From positions 59,439 through 123,438 of the forward strand of contig BBBF01000002.1 of assembly GCA_001315925.1 (NCBI GenBank): a stretch of 64,000 nucleotides of DNA. Direction: 5' to 3'. Below are positions 19,222 to 30,000 of the stretch, one piece after another; position 1 is the first letter of the stretch, and each line of letters begins with the position of its first letter. This DNA comes from Thermocladium modestius JCM 10088 (lineage in GTDB: Archaea > Thermoproteota > Thermoprotei > Thermoproteales > Thermocladiaceae). The notes beneath the pieces were generated by a model, which searched no databases, was not told where the DNA came from, and saw only the letters and a program-made list of their open reading frames with translations. A program made the translations under genes and the position numbers.

Positions 19222-19521
19222 TTAGACAAGCGCCAAGTCGCGGAAATCGTATGGAAGTGTCTTGCCCTTCGCCTTTATCTCGTCGTACCTCTTAACTAAG
19301 AATGCCTCGAGCACTGGGCATCCCTCGTATTTGCCGTCCCTTGGGCACTTCCCCCCTCGTCCCCCCTCCATTATGAAGCAATCGCTTGAGTGCAGGTCGA
19401 AGTATGGGCATTTCTTGTAGTATATCTTTATGGACTTGACTATTCGATCGGCCCATTTACGTTTCGGATCCTTTATCTCCTTCCTCAGCTCGAACTCGTT
19501 GAAGTCATCCTCATCTGACAT
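19222..19521 (-). CDS. Small Cys-containing crenarchaeal protein
   Basis: 99 residues. A charged N-terminus (MSDEDDFNEFELRKEIKDPK) is followed by four cysteines spread as KKCPYFDL, SDCFIM, GKCPRDG and EGCPVLEAF, consistent with a metal site. The 7- or 6-base runs inside (EGGRGGKCP) may add residues but the frame is open. It is divergent from the MoxR gene with 64 bases between starts. I do not recognise a named family. Confidence 0.6.
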   Translation of the reverse strand: MSDEDDFNEFELRKEIKDPKRKWADRIVKSIKIYYKKCPYFDLHSSDCFIMEGGRGGKCPRDGKYEGCPVLEAFLVKRYDEIKAKGKTLPYDFRDLALV

Positions 19522-19585
19522 CCTTTTCCCTCTAACTAATGCTGATAGAAAAGGTTAATAGAGTTTTCCCTTATTGCAAAACGGT

Positions 19586-20582
19586 ATGGATGAGTTGACG
19601 GAGAAAATGCCTAGGCTATCCAACCTGCTTAGGCGGGAGGCGGTGCCCGTGGATCAATTGGTGGCCAACGCGATAAGATCCAGGGGAGTCAACAACATAG
19701 TGGCTGGGCTGGAGAGGTCATTGAAGGGCCTCGGCGATATAGCGCTCGACATATTGAGCGGACTGGCGGTGGGGCGGCACGTGATGATAATGGGGCCCGT
19801 CGGCGTGGGCAAAACAACCCTGGCCGAGGAGGTTGCCTCCTTGCTTGACATATCCTCTCCTCCCTACATGGAGGTTGCCTGTCATAGCCATATGACTGCC
19901 GCGGAATTGACGGGCGATATAGATATAGCGGTGGCGCTTCAGGCAGGCCTTGATCACCCGCTCGCATTCATTCCAGGTCCCTTGGTGATGGCCCACGGCG
20001 GCATATTGATACTCGACGAGATAAATAGGCTGAATCCCTACAGCCAAGCTGCTCTGCTTCAAGCGCTGCAGGAGCACTTCGTGTTCATAAGGGGGGGCTT
20101 CCGCATACGGAGCGATTTCCTGGTCATAGCCACGTCAAATCCCTCCGAGTACTCCGGGGGGGTGTACGAGTTGAGCGAGGCATTGGCTGATAGGATGAAG
20201 GTGGTCAACATAAATTACCCGGACAAGGATGTATTGAGGGCCATACTTAATTGGAAGGCAAATGCGATGCTGGAGCACTTGGGGGGTTAAGGTGCCCGAC
20301 TTCGCTGTGGAGGTGGTGGCTAACTTCATGACCCAGATATCCCAGGATGGATTGGTCGACATAGGACCCAGCGTAAGGTCATCCATATACGCCATATCCG
20401 GCGCATTATCGCGTGCTTGGATAGAGGGCAGGGATATTAGCCTGGCCGATTTGAAGAAGGAGGTGGTCAGCAACGTGGCCCACGTGATTAGGGGGGGTAA
20501 TTTCTCCAATGATGAGGAAAAGGTGAATTACTTATTGAGGAAATTCGACGACGCTGCCGCGCTTAGCAGGAGAAAGCATTAA
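19586..20582 (+). CDS. MoxR-family AAA+ ATPase
   Basis: About 330 residues. Walker A MIMGPVGVGKTTLAEEVASL (about residue 75), then ACHSHMTAAELTGDID, IPGPLVMAHGGILILDEINR (Walker B), AALLQALQEHFVFIRGGFRI, VIATSNPSEYSGVYELSEAL with an arginine in ADRMKVVNI. This is the MoxR order. MoxR proteins act as chaperones that load cofactors or remodel a partner carrying a VWA domain; the next gene encodes such a protein, so the two should form one system. The frame breaks at 20281-20286 (six G for four; EHLGVKVPDFAVEV), and runs at 20155 and 20491 probably add Gly. ATG 19586 is preferred over an upstream TTG. Confidence 0.88.
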
Positions 20583-20623
20583 TATTAACTCCAATTTCCG
20601 ATGCGCTCCCCGATTTTCTTTAA

Positions 20624-22108
20624 ATGCCTATTAATTTAAATTTCCGGGAATCGGGGGGGTCAGTCGCGGTGTATCCGGACTACGTCTCACAGGTGCTGGA
20701 TAAAGTGTATGAGTACTTATCAAGAGACGGCCGAGTAGTCAGGCCCGGCTCGGTGAGGGGGGGCTTCCAGTCCGCCGTCAACGATATAGTGATGAGAATG
20801 ATGTTGTCAAGGAATTACGATGTGAAGACTATGATTACCAGGATTGGAATAGAGAATCTATTCACCTCCGTTGAGACCGCAAACCCTGACGATAAGATAC
20901 ACGTGCTGGAGGAAGCCTTTCAATATGCCTTCAACTCAATGGAACAACATGAGGAGGAAGAGGCGGCGGAGGGTCTGGAATCGGATGCGGGCAGCGGCGA
21001 GGGCGGCAAGGGAAAAGATAATGGAAATGATGAAGCTAAGAAGGAACTTGCCCCCCCCACCAATGTGGAGTCAATGGGCTCCGTGGTTACAATAGATGGA
21101 TCGAATAATATGGTGTCAGCCATATATGAGGCCCTCTATGGCAGCGTGGGCACCGCTAATTTCCTGAACCTAGCCCAACTCCTCAACATGTTCGTGGACC
21201 CCCCCATGGCTAACATAACGGAGAAGCTGAAGGCTGTGGAGAAATTGTCTCCATATCTTACGACGTATGGATTATTGTCTCCCCCCCAGGACAAGGGCAA
21301 GAAGGCGGACTCCCTTGATAGCCTGAGAAGCAAATCGAGGGGCCCCCCCTCCTCTCCGGCCAGCGTCGTCAGGGTAGTTAAGTTCACCGAGACCACGTCA
21401 TACCCCCCCACCTACGTGGTGAGCATGAGGGAGTATAAGTTCGGAGATGGGATCTCCAGCATAGATTTCGATAAGACCGCGTTGAACGTATCGAAGAAGG
21501 TAATGATGGGGAAACCCATCACGCAGAGGGACATAATAGTCAAGGAATACGCTGATATAAAGATGCTGGATATAGTGCTTTGCCTGGATGTGTCGGGCAG
21601 CATGCGCGAATTAAGCGATGGGGGTGACTAAAATAGATATAGCCAGGGACGCGATTTCCAGGTACATAACCTTCCTCTCTAAGACAAGCGATAGGCTAGC
21701 GATGATCCTCTTTAACTTCAGGGCGGACGTGCTTTGGAAGTTGCACCCCCCCGTCTCAAAGTATAGGCGGGAGATGCTGGAGATAACGAAGTACATATAC
21801 GCCGGCGGCGGCACCAATATATCCAATGCGTTGGAGAAGTCCATGGATGTAGTGGCCGGGATGAGCGGTGCATCGCGTCACTTGATATGTGTCACCGACG
21901 GTAGGACGGTTAATGCGGCCAAGGCGATAAAGGACGCGGTAAAGCTGAGGAGGATGGGAACCACGATATCAACCATTGCCATAGGCAATAATAGCGACGA
22001 TGACTTGCTGCTCAGGATATCGAAGCTGGGCAATGGATTGTACATAAAGATAGGCAGCATGAGGATCTGGATAGGGCCCTCTTGATGGATAAGATGATGA
22101 TGCATTGA
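20624..22108 (+). CDS. VWA-domain protein, MoxR partner (CoxE/BatA-like)
   Basis: About 495 residues. The N-terminal 300 residues are mostly helical with a low-complexity acidic segment (HEEEEAAEGLESDAGSGEGG). The C-terminal von Willebrand A domain has the MIDAS motif MLDIVLCLDVSGSM, the conserved Thr region YAGGGTNISNAL and the Asp in HLICVTDGRTV. Metal-dependent protein binding is expected in the cytoplasm; no signal peptide or membrane span is seen. The frame breaks around 21615-21622 (SGSMRELS to MGVTKIDIARDAI) and near 22060 (GSMEDLDRALLMDKMMMH). It follows MoxR by 41 bases, the usual ATPase-VWA pair, comparable in layout to RavA-ViaA. Confidence 0.85.
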
Positions 22109-22267
22109 GCAGTTGGGGCCACGTATTGCAAAATGCCGCGATGCTCCCTCTTTATTCGAGAATTAACGGCGTCAATATCACACTTATATGTTGAAGCTAA
22201 CCTTAATTCCATGCGGATAATCGGGTGAGAGATAACAATAAATAGAGCAGTTCATATAAATCCAATA

Positions 22268-22876
22268 ATGAAGCTGCCGCTGTTCGTAGACTGCGTGGAG
22301 GCTGGAGAGGCCATTTCCTGCCCAGGCGATACGGGGGGGTACAGCACCATACCCCCTCTTCGGGAAGACCGTCAGGTTGAGGAAGGACTCGCCCCCCCCA
22401 TTCAATTAATGGGCTGCCTCGATGAATTGGGGAACTTAGCTCATGGATTTAGGTTGCAGGGGGATTCCTTCCTATCCAGGGCCGCCTCGTTGGTGGTGGG
22501 CTTGGCGGTTCAATTAAATGCATACATGGTGCAGGGAAGCGACGAGCGGTTGGATAAAGTAATGGTAGTGGAGAAGGCGTTCGAGGCCTTTGCAGCGGAT
22601 AACTGTAAGGGCAATAACGCCAAGTTGGGCTGGATAATGCCCACGACGCCCCCGAGGGGGGGTTGCCGTGGATTCGCTTCGCGTTAAGTTAAGGCAATGC
22701 GGTAGGATAGCGTCTAGCATGGTGGAGGAGTACGGCAGTAAGGCCGCCAACGTCATGATGATCCTCAACCAGGCCGATAAGATAGCGGCCCAGCTACTGT
22801 ACTGCATGGGGGGGAGGGCCAAGTCTTTAAGTCGGTGGATGATCTTACTGCTCAACTATTGAGGAGCTCGCTTTAA
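22268..22876 (+). CDS. Cobalamin adenosyltransferase-like protein (divergent)
   Basis: About 200 residues. N-terminal CPGDTGGYSTIPPLREDRQV resembles the PduO/MmaB ATP loop (GDxGxT...), followed by MGCLDELGNLAHGF as in GxxDELNxxxG. The C-terminus has an R-x3-C-x-R-like VKLRQCGRIASSMVEEYG and MILNQADKIAAQLLYCMG, like the family's helix with R/N-x2-S/AD. If correct it transfers adenosyl from ATP to cob(I)alamin. Several usual residues are changed (Ser/Thr after GDTG shifted, NRLSD replaced by NQADK), so an alternative function is possible. The frame breaks near 22655-22665 and at 22808-22814 (7 G for 5; MGEGQVFKSVDDLTAQLL). Confidence 0.5.
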
Positions 22877-22884
22877 GTGATTAT

Positions 22885-23818
22885 ATGTGGGAGGAGCTTC
22901 TGGGAGGGATCGCGATAGTTATGCTGGGCTCCTACCTATTCACGGAGGGGGGGCCGAGGGCATTGGATCCCGCTTCTCGCTGTCAGCGTCTTTTCTGGGC
23001 TCCGTGGTAAGCCCGGTATTCACGTCCATGCCCGAGGCAGTGGTGATTTTAATCTCTATGATTGAGGGGGGGCGCGGGACGTTGGGGGGGTGGGCACAGT
23101 ATTTGGGGGGGAGCCCTTCATGGCAGCAACCATCTCTTACTCCTTGGTAGCGGTGTCCGCGTTGCTCGGTGGCCATGTAGTCTTGGACGTCGAGAGAAGC
23201 CTCTCGGCTCCCTATATTTTAGTCATAGCCGCCTACCCCCCCTTCACCCTCTTGGCCTCGGCGGGTCTTCACTGGATAGGAGGGTTAATTCTCCTCTCCG
23301 CCTACCTCTTATTCATAATCTATATGCGGAGGGGGCCGCCGGCGGGAGAGGGCGAGTACTCCTCGACCCGCTGGTTCCTCCCCCCCAAGCTTCTATTATC
23401 CATCGCTTTGATGCCGCTGGGCTCCCATCTATTAATTGAGGGAGTGGAGTCCACTGCAAATTATCTGGGGGGGGTGGGGGGGAATTGGCGTTATCATTGG
23501 TGCTGGTGCCGCTTGCGACGGCTCTTCCGGAGACGATGAGCGCGATGATATGGGCATTCAAGGGGGGGAGGGGGGGCACGCTGTCCGTGGGCGCATTGAT
23601 AGGCGAGCAGGTCGTGTTTTCAACTCTTTACCCGGCAGTGTTTTTGCTCACCGTTGGATTTCCCGTTGGGACCGCGATTGAGTGGAGCGTGACAGTAACC
23701 ACGCTTTCCTCGTTAATCCTGCTGCCCCCTCGTATCGAGGCGCAGAATACCTGCCGCCGCCCTCTTCATGGGATTGGTGCCTTACATTGCCTATCTGATA
23801 GTTATGATCCATTTATGA
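22885..23818 (+). CDS. Na+/Ca2+ antiporter-like membrane protein (CaCA superfamily)
   Basis: About 305 residues, largely membrane-spanning, with the two inverted alpha repeats of CaCA exchangers: GSYLFTEGAEGIGSRFSLSA then VVSPVFTSMPEAVVILISMI, and GSHLLIEGVESTANYLG then LVLVPLATALPETMSAMIWA. The TSMPE and TALPE motifs carry the cation-binding Glu. Each is followed by a G(T)V-G-(E)P/Q segment (GTVFGEPFMAATI; GALIGEQVVFSTL). Ion specificity is not predictable. Frames change around 22948-22955, 23085-23107, 23232, 23387, 23467-23482 and 23740. It starts nine bases after the preceding stop, so may be in the same transcript. Confidence 0.8.
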
Positions 23819-23867
23819 AACCATAAAAATACAATCGCCCCTACTGGGAAGACGGTGGCAGTCCTCC

Positions 23868-25615
23868 TCATGAGTACGTGAAGGTTTTGAACTCCCCCCC
23901 CTTGTACTCGCTCCATTCGACGTCGACTCCAGTTATCCTCCCCCCCACGCGTCCTCTCTTGAGCCAATTTATTAATTCCTCTATTCTAAATGAGTCCCCC
24001 CCTCAACTACTGCCGTGACGGTTCCATCGGGTTCATTACGAGCGAAGCCGGTTAAGCCAAGCATCATTGCCTTCCTCTTAATGCTGGGCCTCAGCCCCCC
24101 CACTCCCTGCACCTCGCCCCCCCTTATTCGCATCACGGCCCTCCGCTGTCTCTCTATTGTGAGGACGGGCATGCTAAGCTTATTGGCCAGGGCCTTATCC
24201 GCTATCAAGGACATCACGTTGCTTGGAACAATTAACTCCCCCCCGCCTCCCCCCCTACCCGTGACGCGTCCAATCACCGCTGGCCTCAGCCTGCTTATTC
24301 CGCTTAACTCCTCCATTATTTCCTCGATCACCCTGTGATGAGCTATTATGGCTAAGGAACCGTTTGTGCCTGCGTGGCATCCGCCATTATGAAGTTCTCC
24401 GCGGCGAACCTGGCAACCTCCTCATTTATCAGGGGGGGAACTTTGTCCAGCTTTATGTTTACGCCCGCTTGCTCCGCCAGTTCCTTGAACACAAATATGC
24501 CGGGCCCGCTTATATCCACGGTGGCCGCCACGTGCTTGAGTGGGTCGAATTCCCCCCCCACTCATCGGCAAGTGGTTATCGATTACCTTTGCAACGTCGA
24601 TGTTTGGAATCATCATTGCCTTCATGGTCTCATTCTTCAACTCTTCCAATTCATCCACGCTCATCACCTCCTCCTCGAAGTTCCTCATTAAATCCTGGTC
24701 TATGTGAATGGTCACGAAAGTGCCGATCACGCTTAATTGACCGAGGGGGGGACCCGTGACCAGGACTTCGAATCCCTCGTCTATTTTATCATAGAAGAGA
24801 GGTGGTTCCTTATCGGTCTCCCCCCCGGTGACGGTGGCGCCTATCAGTAGGTAGCCCAGGTTTGGCTGGGGCTCGTTCACCAGCTTGGCGCCTATCGAGT
24901 CCGCAAACTTGGAGATGTTCCGACCAAGTTCCTCCACATATCCCATCGGCGCATCGTAGACTGGGTGTATGGTTAACTTCTCATGGACTCCCTTCACGAA
25001 TAGATCATTCAATGCATTGCTGATGGCCACCGATGCTTGGGCGTAGGATGCTATATCATCCGTGGGGGGGTCTATTACTTGAATCGTATCGTTGTTGGCC
25101 AGGACGTACCCCCCCTCCCCCCCGTCCTTCCTATTGGTCTTTATCATGTCCACCACGAACATGTCGGTTCCAGGCTTCGTGGTAACTATGCTATGCCCCC
25201 CCTTCCCTATCAAAACCCTCCGCCTAGTGGATCCTAGCCTTCTATACAGCCTCAGAATGGCATCGGCGAATTCCTTGGGATTGCCTGCCCTTCCCTGATA
25301 AACCTGGGCAAGCACCACCACGGCATCCGGCTCGAACCTCTCCACGGCATCCGCGTCTATATTCACATCATCAACCCCCCCGCTCATAAGGCGGGAGACC
25401 ACAGCTTCGCGGCCGCTCAACACCGCCACGTCCTCCCTCGGCGCGATGTCCAGATTGAGGCCAGCCATGTCTTTCTTGGCCATGGAGAGGGCGGGGGGGT
25501 AAAGCACGTTGTAGAGATCCACCTTGACGGAGCACCCCAATGCAAGCGACGTTAAGTTTATGCCGGCGTTGGCATACTTTCGTATATGATCCTCGAACCT
25601 CTTGATCCTTTCCAT
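23868..25615 (-). CDS. AIR-synthase/SelD-like protein fused to acylphosphatase
   Basis: About 575 residues. The first 450 match the archaeal 'AIR synthase-related' family: [76 protein letters not shown] (after restoring one base near 24368) and PAVIGRVTG. The last 90 are an acylphosphatase domain: [40 protein letters not shown], ending EFKTFTYS. The family's Arg (GLRP) and Asn (FARN) are present. The open frame runs through the join ([18 protein letters not shown]) without a stop. The substrate is unknown; AIRS proteins make phosphate-activated intermediates, so the fused acylphosphatase may hydrolyse one. Frames also break at G/C runs near 24550, 24125, 23998, 23945 and 23900. Confidence 0.75.
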
Positions 25616-25715
25616 GGCATCATCATTTCAATGAACCTTTAAAGGCGTTGAGCTATGCATAATATGCAGGGCAGGTTTTTAACCGCGCGCCTCCCCCGCG
25701 GTTTCGGTGGATTCA

Positions 25716-25954
25716 TTGGCGCAGGAGTACTTGATCGATGTAAAGGGAATAGAATGCCCCCCCAACCAGTCAATGTTGTCGCGAAGGAATTATCCAAAAT
25801 GCCGGTGGGAACTCAGTTCAGAATAGTCACGGATAATTATGTATGCTACATGATGCTGCAGCGGCTGCTCAAGATGCTTGGAGAGCGCGTGGATTCCACG
25901 GCGGAGCACGAGGACGCGGAGGAGTACGAGATAATAGCGACTAGGTTGATGTGA
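25716..25954 (+). CDS. TusA/SirA-family sulfur carrier
   Basis: 79 residues. From TTG 25716 the corrected sequence is MAQEYLIDVKGIECPQPVNV, with the CPxP signature whose Cys carries persulfide, followed by VAKELSKMPVGTQFRIVTDN and LLKMLGERVDST. Observed seven C at 25756-25762 should be five, which otherwise hides the Cys. TusA proteins shuttle sulfur for tRNA thiolation, molybdopterin or dissimilatory sulfur metabolism; no other sulfur genes are next to it apart from the SelD-like gene, divergently placed. The TGA stop is the first three bases of a palindromic element. Confidence 0.82.
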
Positions 25955-25996
25955 TAAAAAAGACAATAGCCCCCCCTTAGGGCGGAGAGGAGATCA
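25952..25996 (+). repeat. Palindromic element, copy b
   Basis: Starts TGATAAAAAAGAC at the TusA stop codon, then an AGCCCCCCCTTAGGGC hairpin core and GGAGAGGAGATCAG. Matches the dispersed element with a few substitutions (GACAAT for GACAAA, GGAGATC for GGAGGTC). Confidence 0.65.
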
Positions 25997-26012
25997 GCCC
26001 TTACCTCCATGC

Positions 26013-26372
26013 ATGAGGCATTGCATCTCGCGAGTTGAATATTTTTATTCCATTGTATCACCCGCAGTTTGTGCGCAGAGGCGCGCCTGGTTTAAGGTCG
26101 ATGGATTGCCGTACGGCGCTAGGGTGTACATTAACAACCAAGTCCTGCTACCCGCCAGCCTGGTGAGGCTATTAAACATGGTTCACGTGAGGTACGTGGA
26201 TATGGTGGTTCAACACAAGGGAGACAAGATAGAGCTGCGTGGAGTAAAACTGCTCAAGACGAGGCACACTGACTCCAGGCAATTCACCATACCCAAGGAA
26301 ATAAGGGATAAATTCGGAATACGGCCAGGGGACAAGATAGTTATAGTGGAGATCCGCAAGTCATTCATTTAA
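26013..26372 (+). CDS. AbrB-like DNA-binding protein
   Basis: Up to 120 residues; the true start is unclear. The C-terminal SRQFTIPKEIRDKFGIRPGD with KIVIVEI is a clear swapped-hairpin AbrB/SpoVT domain. The first half (GARVYINNQVLLPASLVRLL then VRYVDMVVQHKGDKIEL) may be a second, degenerate copy of the same fold. A TATA-like GAATATTTTTATTCC at 26037-26051 would start transcription near 26070, downstream of the ATG at 26013, so translation may begin at a non-ATG codon around 26052-26071 or the frame may be disturbed upstream. Possible antitoxin, but no toxin partner is recognised. Confidence 0.6.
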   Translation: MRHCISRVEYFYSIVSPAVCAQRRAWFKVDGLPYGARVYINNQVLLPASLVRLLNMVHVRYVDMVVQHKGDKIELRGVKLLKTRHTDSRQFTIPKEIRDKFGIRPGDKIVIVEIRKSFI

Positions 26373-26492
26373 ACTGCTCCACCCTTTAGAACCTGTTTTC
26401 TAGCATGAGGAAAAACCGAAGGGGGGGTTTAGTGGAAAGCTTAAGGTGAAGGGATCCTATGGTGTGGGCCATTCTTAATCAAATGCCATACA

Positions 26493-26942
26493 ATGCCTTA
26501 TCTGCAATGCCGATTCGCTTCCGCTCCCCACACAAAAGAGTTAAAGCTCTACTTAGGCTTCAATCAAGTGTGCGAGTCTTACTGGGAGTTGAGGCAGGAG
26601 GTGGAGGTGGTTTGCGGCCCTAGATCCATGTTGAGGAGGCTAAGGGGGCTTCAATCACCCGATGATTTAGCAATGTATTGGAGGGACGCCGTTAATGAGC
26701 GGGTCTTTAAGTTGGCCCTTCCAGGCTTCAGCTCCAGATCCATTCTGATAGACGGGTTGCCGCACGCATCGCCGGAGGACATCTTCCTATCCCTACCCTT
26801 AAATCCAGGCTACCTCAATCCAAGCGAGTTGAGGATGCTGCCGCAGGCCGACTGGGACTGGGTAATTTTAAAGGCGCGCATCTTGGGTGGGAAGTACCTG
26901 TCATCCATGATAATGATCTTGAATGAAATGACCGGGAAGTAA
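26493..26942 (+). CDS. Hypothetical protein
   Basis: About 149 residues, from a start at 26493; an ATG ten bases upstream lies in another frame. Sequence includes YLGFNQVCESYWELRQEVEV, SPDDLAMYWRDAVNERVFKL and SPEDIFLSLPLNPGYLNPSE. It is acidic, helical and soluble. No motif I recognise, though a crenarchaeal conserved hypothetical is likely since the frame lacks damage. It ends shortly before the convergent surface-protein gene; between them is an A/G-rich then T-rich stretch (26945-27005) that may terminate both. Confidence 0.5.
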   Translation: MPYLQCRFASAPHTKELKLYLGFNQVCESYWELRQEVEVVCGPRSMLRRLRGLQSPDDLAMYWRDAVNERVFKLALPGFSSRSILIDGLPHASPEDIFLSLPLNPGYLNPSELRMLPQADWDWVILKARILGGKYLSSMIMILNEMTGK

Positions 26943-27014
26943 GTGAACTAGGAGAAAAGGAAAAGAAAGAGAAAAAAGAGATGATTTTGATTTTCTATTA
27001 TTTATTATATATTA

Positions 27015-30000
27015 TTACTTGCTGCCTGGGCCGAAGAGTCCTCCAGCCATTCTCTTCCTTCTCCAGTTGCCGTACTCTATCAGCGCTATGACGACTATTA
27101 TCACTACTATTACCACCAGCACTATCAGCAGTATTACGGTGCTCATTGGAACGAACGTGTTACCTATCATGTAGCCGCTGACCGGCAGGGTCACGGTCAA
27201 TGGGTAGCTGGTTCCCGGCGTCAAGGTGATGGTCTTGCTGGAAGTCGCTCCGTAAGCGCTCACGGTCACCGTGTAGGTGTAGCCGCTGCCGCTGGGCAGG
27301 ACCACGTCCACGGATCCCGTGCCGCTGGCCACCACCACTCCATTGTAGCTCACGTTTATTGCTGCATTGGTGAATGCAACTCCATTCTGGGACTGGGCGC
27401 TAACCTTCAACTCAGCCACCGGTATGGATAGGGTCGACACCGATCCATTGCCCACAGTCACGGTGGTGCTGTAGGGCACATTGCTTATGCTGCCGCTCAG
27501 CGTGTAGCTTCCGGTTGGCAGCGTCAAGCTCACCGCTGCCGCGTTTCCGCTGGCTATGGTCTTTCCGCTATACGACAAGGACAGCGTGTAGCTCTGCGGC
27601 GTCAAGCCGCCGGTGAATCCAACGCTCAACGCTCCAGTGCTGAACGTGGCCGGCGCTATGGCACCGCTGCTCACGGTCACGGTGACTGGAGCCAATGGTA
27701 CTCCAGCCAACGTGCCGCTCAAGGTGTACGTTCCGGTCGGAACGACTAGGCTCACCGCTGCCGCGTTTCCGCTCGCCACGGTCATGCCGTTGTATATCAG
27801 GTTAACGGTGTAGGACTCGCTTGAAGCCGGGGGGGCCACGGCGAATCCAACCGCCAGCTTTCCAACAGGCACGGACTCCGGCACTATCTCTCCATTGCTC
27901 ACGGATACAGTCAATGGGCTTATCGGCACGCCATCCACAGATCCACTCAGCGTGTAACTCAAGGTACCGCTGGGCAGCGCGGGAACCACGACGGCTCCCG
28001 TGGCGCCCAGAGTCGCTATATTCATTCCATTGTAAGTCAAGTTATAGGTGGCCTGGCTGGGCACTAAGCTGCTTGGGTACTGCAGCGAGATCTCAGCTGC
28101 GGGCACCGTGAACTGTATCGGGGGGGCGCTGTAGTTGCCGCTTCCCAAGTAGTAATTCACAGCATAGTTTATGGGTATGCCCATCCAGCTATTTTCTGTT
28201 ACTGACACGGAAGCGCCGGATGTGCTTATGGGCAGTAGTGGAGTCTGTATCTGTCCGCTGCTGGGAACGGTGAAGGTGCCGCTGTACACGGTGGTGGTTC
28301 CTACCTGCTTGACCTTGGCCAGCCCGCCCACTCCGGTTATGCTGTAGACGGGCTCGCTGACAGCCACGCTAAGGCTTGCACCGGTGGGTATCGTTCCCAG
28401 GCTGGTGGACGCGGTTATCGGCAGGCCAGTGCTGACTCCTATGGTTACTGGGGGGGTCAACACTGCCTTCATCACAACGTTGAATCCACTGCTTGGGACA
28501 GTGGCTCCTCTCTGTATCGAGAAGCTGCTAACTCCAACGGGCACGTAGCCGACGCCGGGCACGTAGCGTAGGCCGTCACGTTGAAGTTGGTGGCAGGCAC
28601 CTGGCTGTATACTTGCTGCGTGAGCAGGTGGGAAACCCTTATGTCGTATATGGTGGAGCTACCGTCGTCGCCGGTGACTCCGCTGGCCATGAACTCAAGT
28701 CCCCCCCTGGTTGCAGTGTCAGTCACTATGACTGTGGCGTTGCTTACAGGCTGTCCTCCCACAGTGTCCACGGTTATCGTCACTGGGTACACGTAGGTCC
28801 TGACCGCCGTCACTTGGAATGCATCTCCGAGCTGGTACACGTCGTTCTGCACTCCAGTATCGTATACGTCAATGAACGGATACTTAGCGCTGTTCATCAA
28901 GTAGAGCGGGTAACTGTCGTACCAGTAAACCACTATCCTCGGCGTTGGAGAGCCAAGCGATTGAGCACGGTATTGCTGCTGACTCCTATAGTGGCATTAT
29001 CGTATGTGGTCGACGTGTACGTGGCGGTAAAGCTGCTTGCCGGTATTCCCTCTGACTTGCTGCTGGAGACAGTGGATATCATGTGCATCGAGTTCACATA
29101 GCCTGCGGTCAAGCTCACGCTGATGCTGACAGGCAATGGTTGCATCAAGTATCCATTGTTTCCGCTCACGGTTAGCGCTATCAATTGGTTGCCGAAGTAG
29201 GCAGCCAGGGTCTGGTTAGCCAACGGCCTGCTGTTCCAGTCTTGTACTTGGCTCAGCGGCGAGTAGTAGACGGTTGGCACCGCCGTTCCATTAACCCACA
29301 GCTTGGCGAACTCATCTCCATCGGTGGTTGGGAACACATCGTTTGGAGCCACGTATCCAGTATCATTCTTTAACCTCAGCACGGCTGGTCCGCTGGTTAT
29401 GTATCCATTGCCGGAGCCAAGGTGAGTTCCAGCGTATATCTCGCTAAATAGATCGGGCACCTCTATTGTGGTGGTCACGGTTATTGGCTGGACATAGCCC
29501 TGTAAAGATCCGAGGCTTATCATGGTTCCATTGGGCAGCACGTAGCTGAAGCTGGCAGTGCCCTTGGTGTAGGTGACGTTGTACTGGTAGGAGTAGACCG
29601 CTGTGAGGCTGACGTTTAGCTGAGGCTCGTAGAACGCCAGCTTCGGCACGTATCCAGTCTTCATGGTGACGTTAGCCAATACGCTGCTTCCATAGATGTA
29701 CTTGGCGGGCACAGTGGTTATTGCGCCGAACGGCAAAGCCATCGGCGAGCTGTAGGTGTACGTGTTGACGGGCGTTCCATTCACTATGAAAGTGTATCCG
29801 CTGAGAGTCAGCGAGAGGCTCTGTATTGCGTATGGCTGTGGAGCTGGCTTGCTCATGTTATTGAATATGGATATTCCCTCCAAGGCTATCGTGGGTAGCT
29901 CAATTGCGTTGCTCGCGCTGTCAGCCGCGTAGAGCGGCGTTCCATCTACTTGTCCGTATATGGCGTATATGGGCCAGGAGCCCGCTCCGGTTCCGAACCC

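Noticed and set aside
26373..26492. Possible C/D-box small RNA
   Set aside because: A GCATGAGGA segment resembles a C box, but no matching D box or symmetrical spacing could be found.
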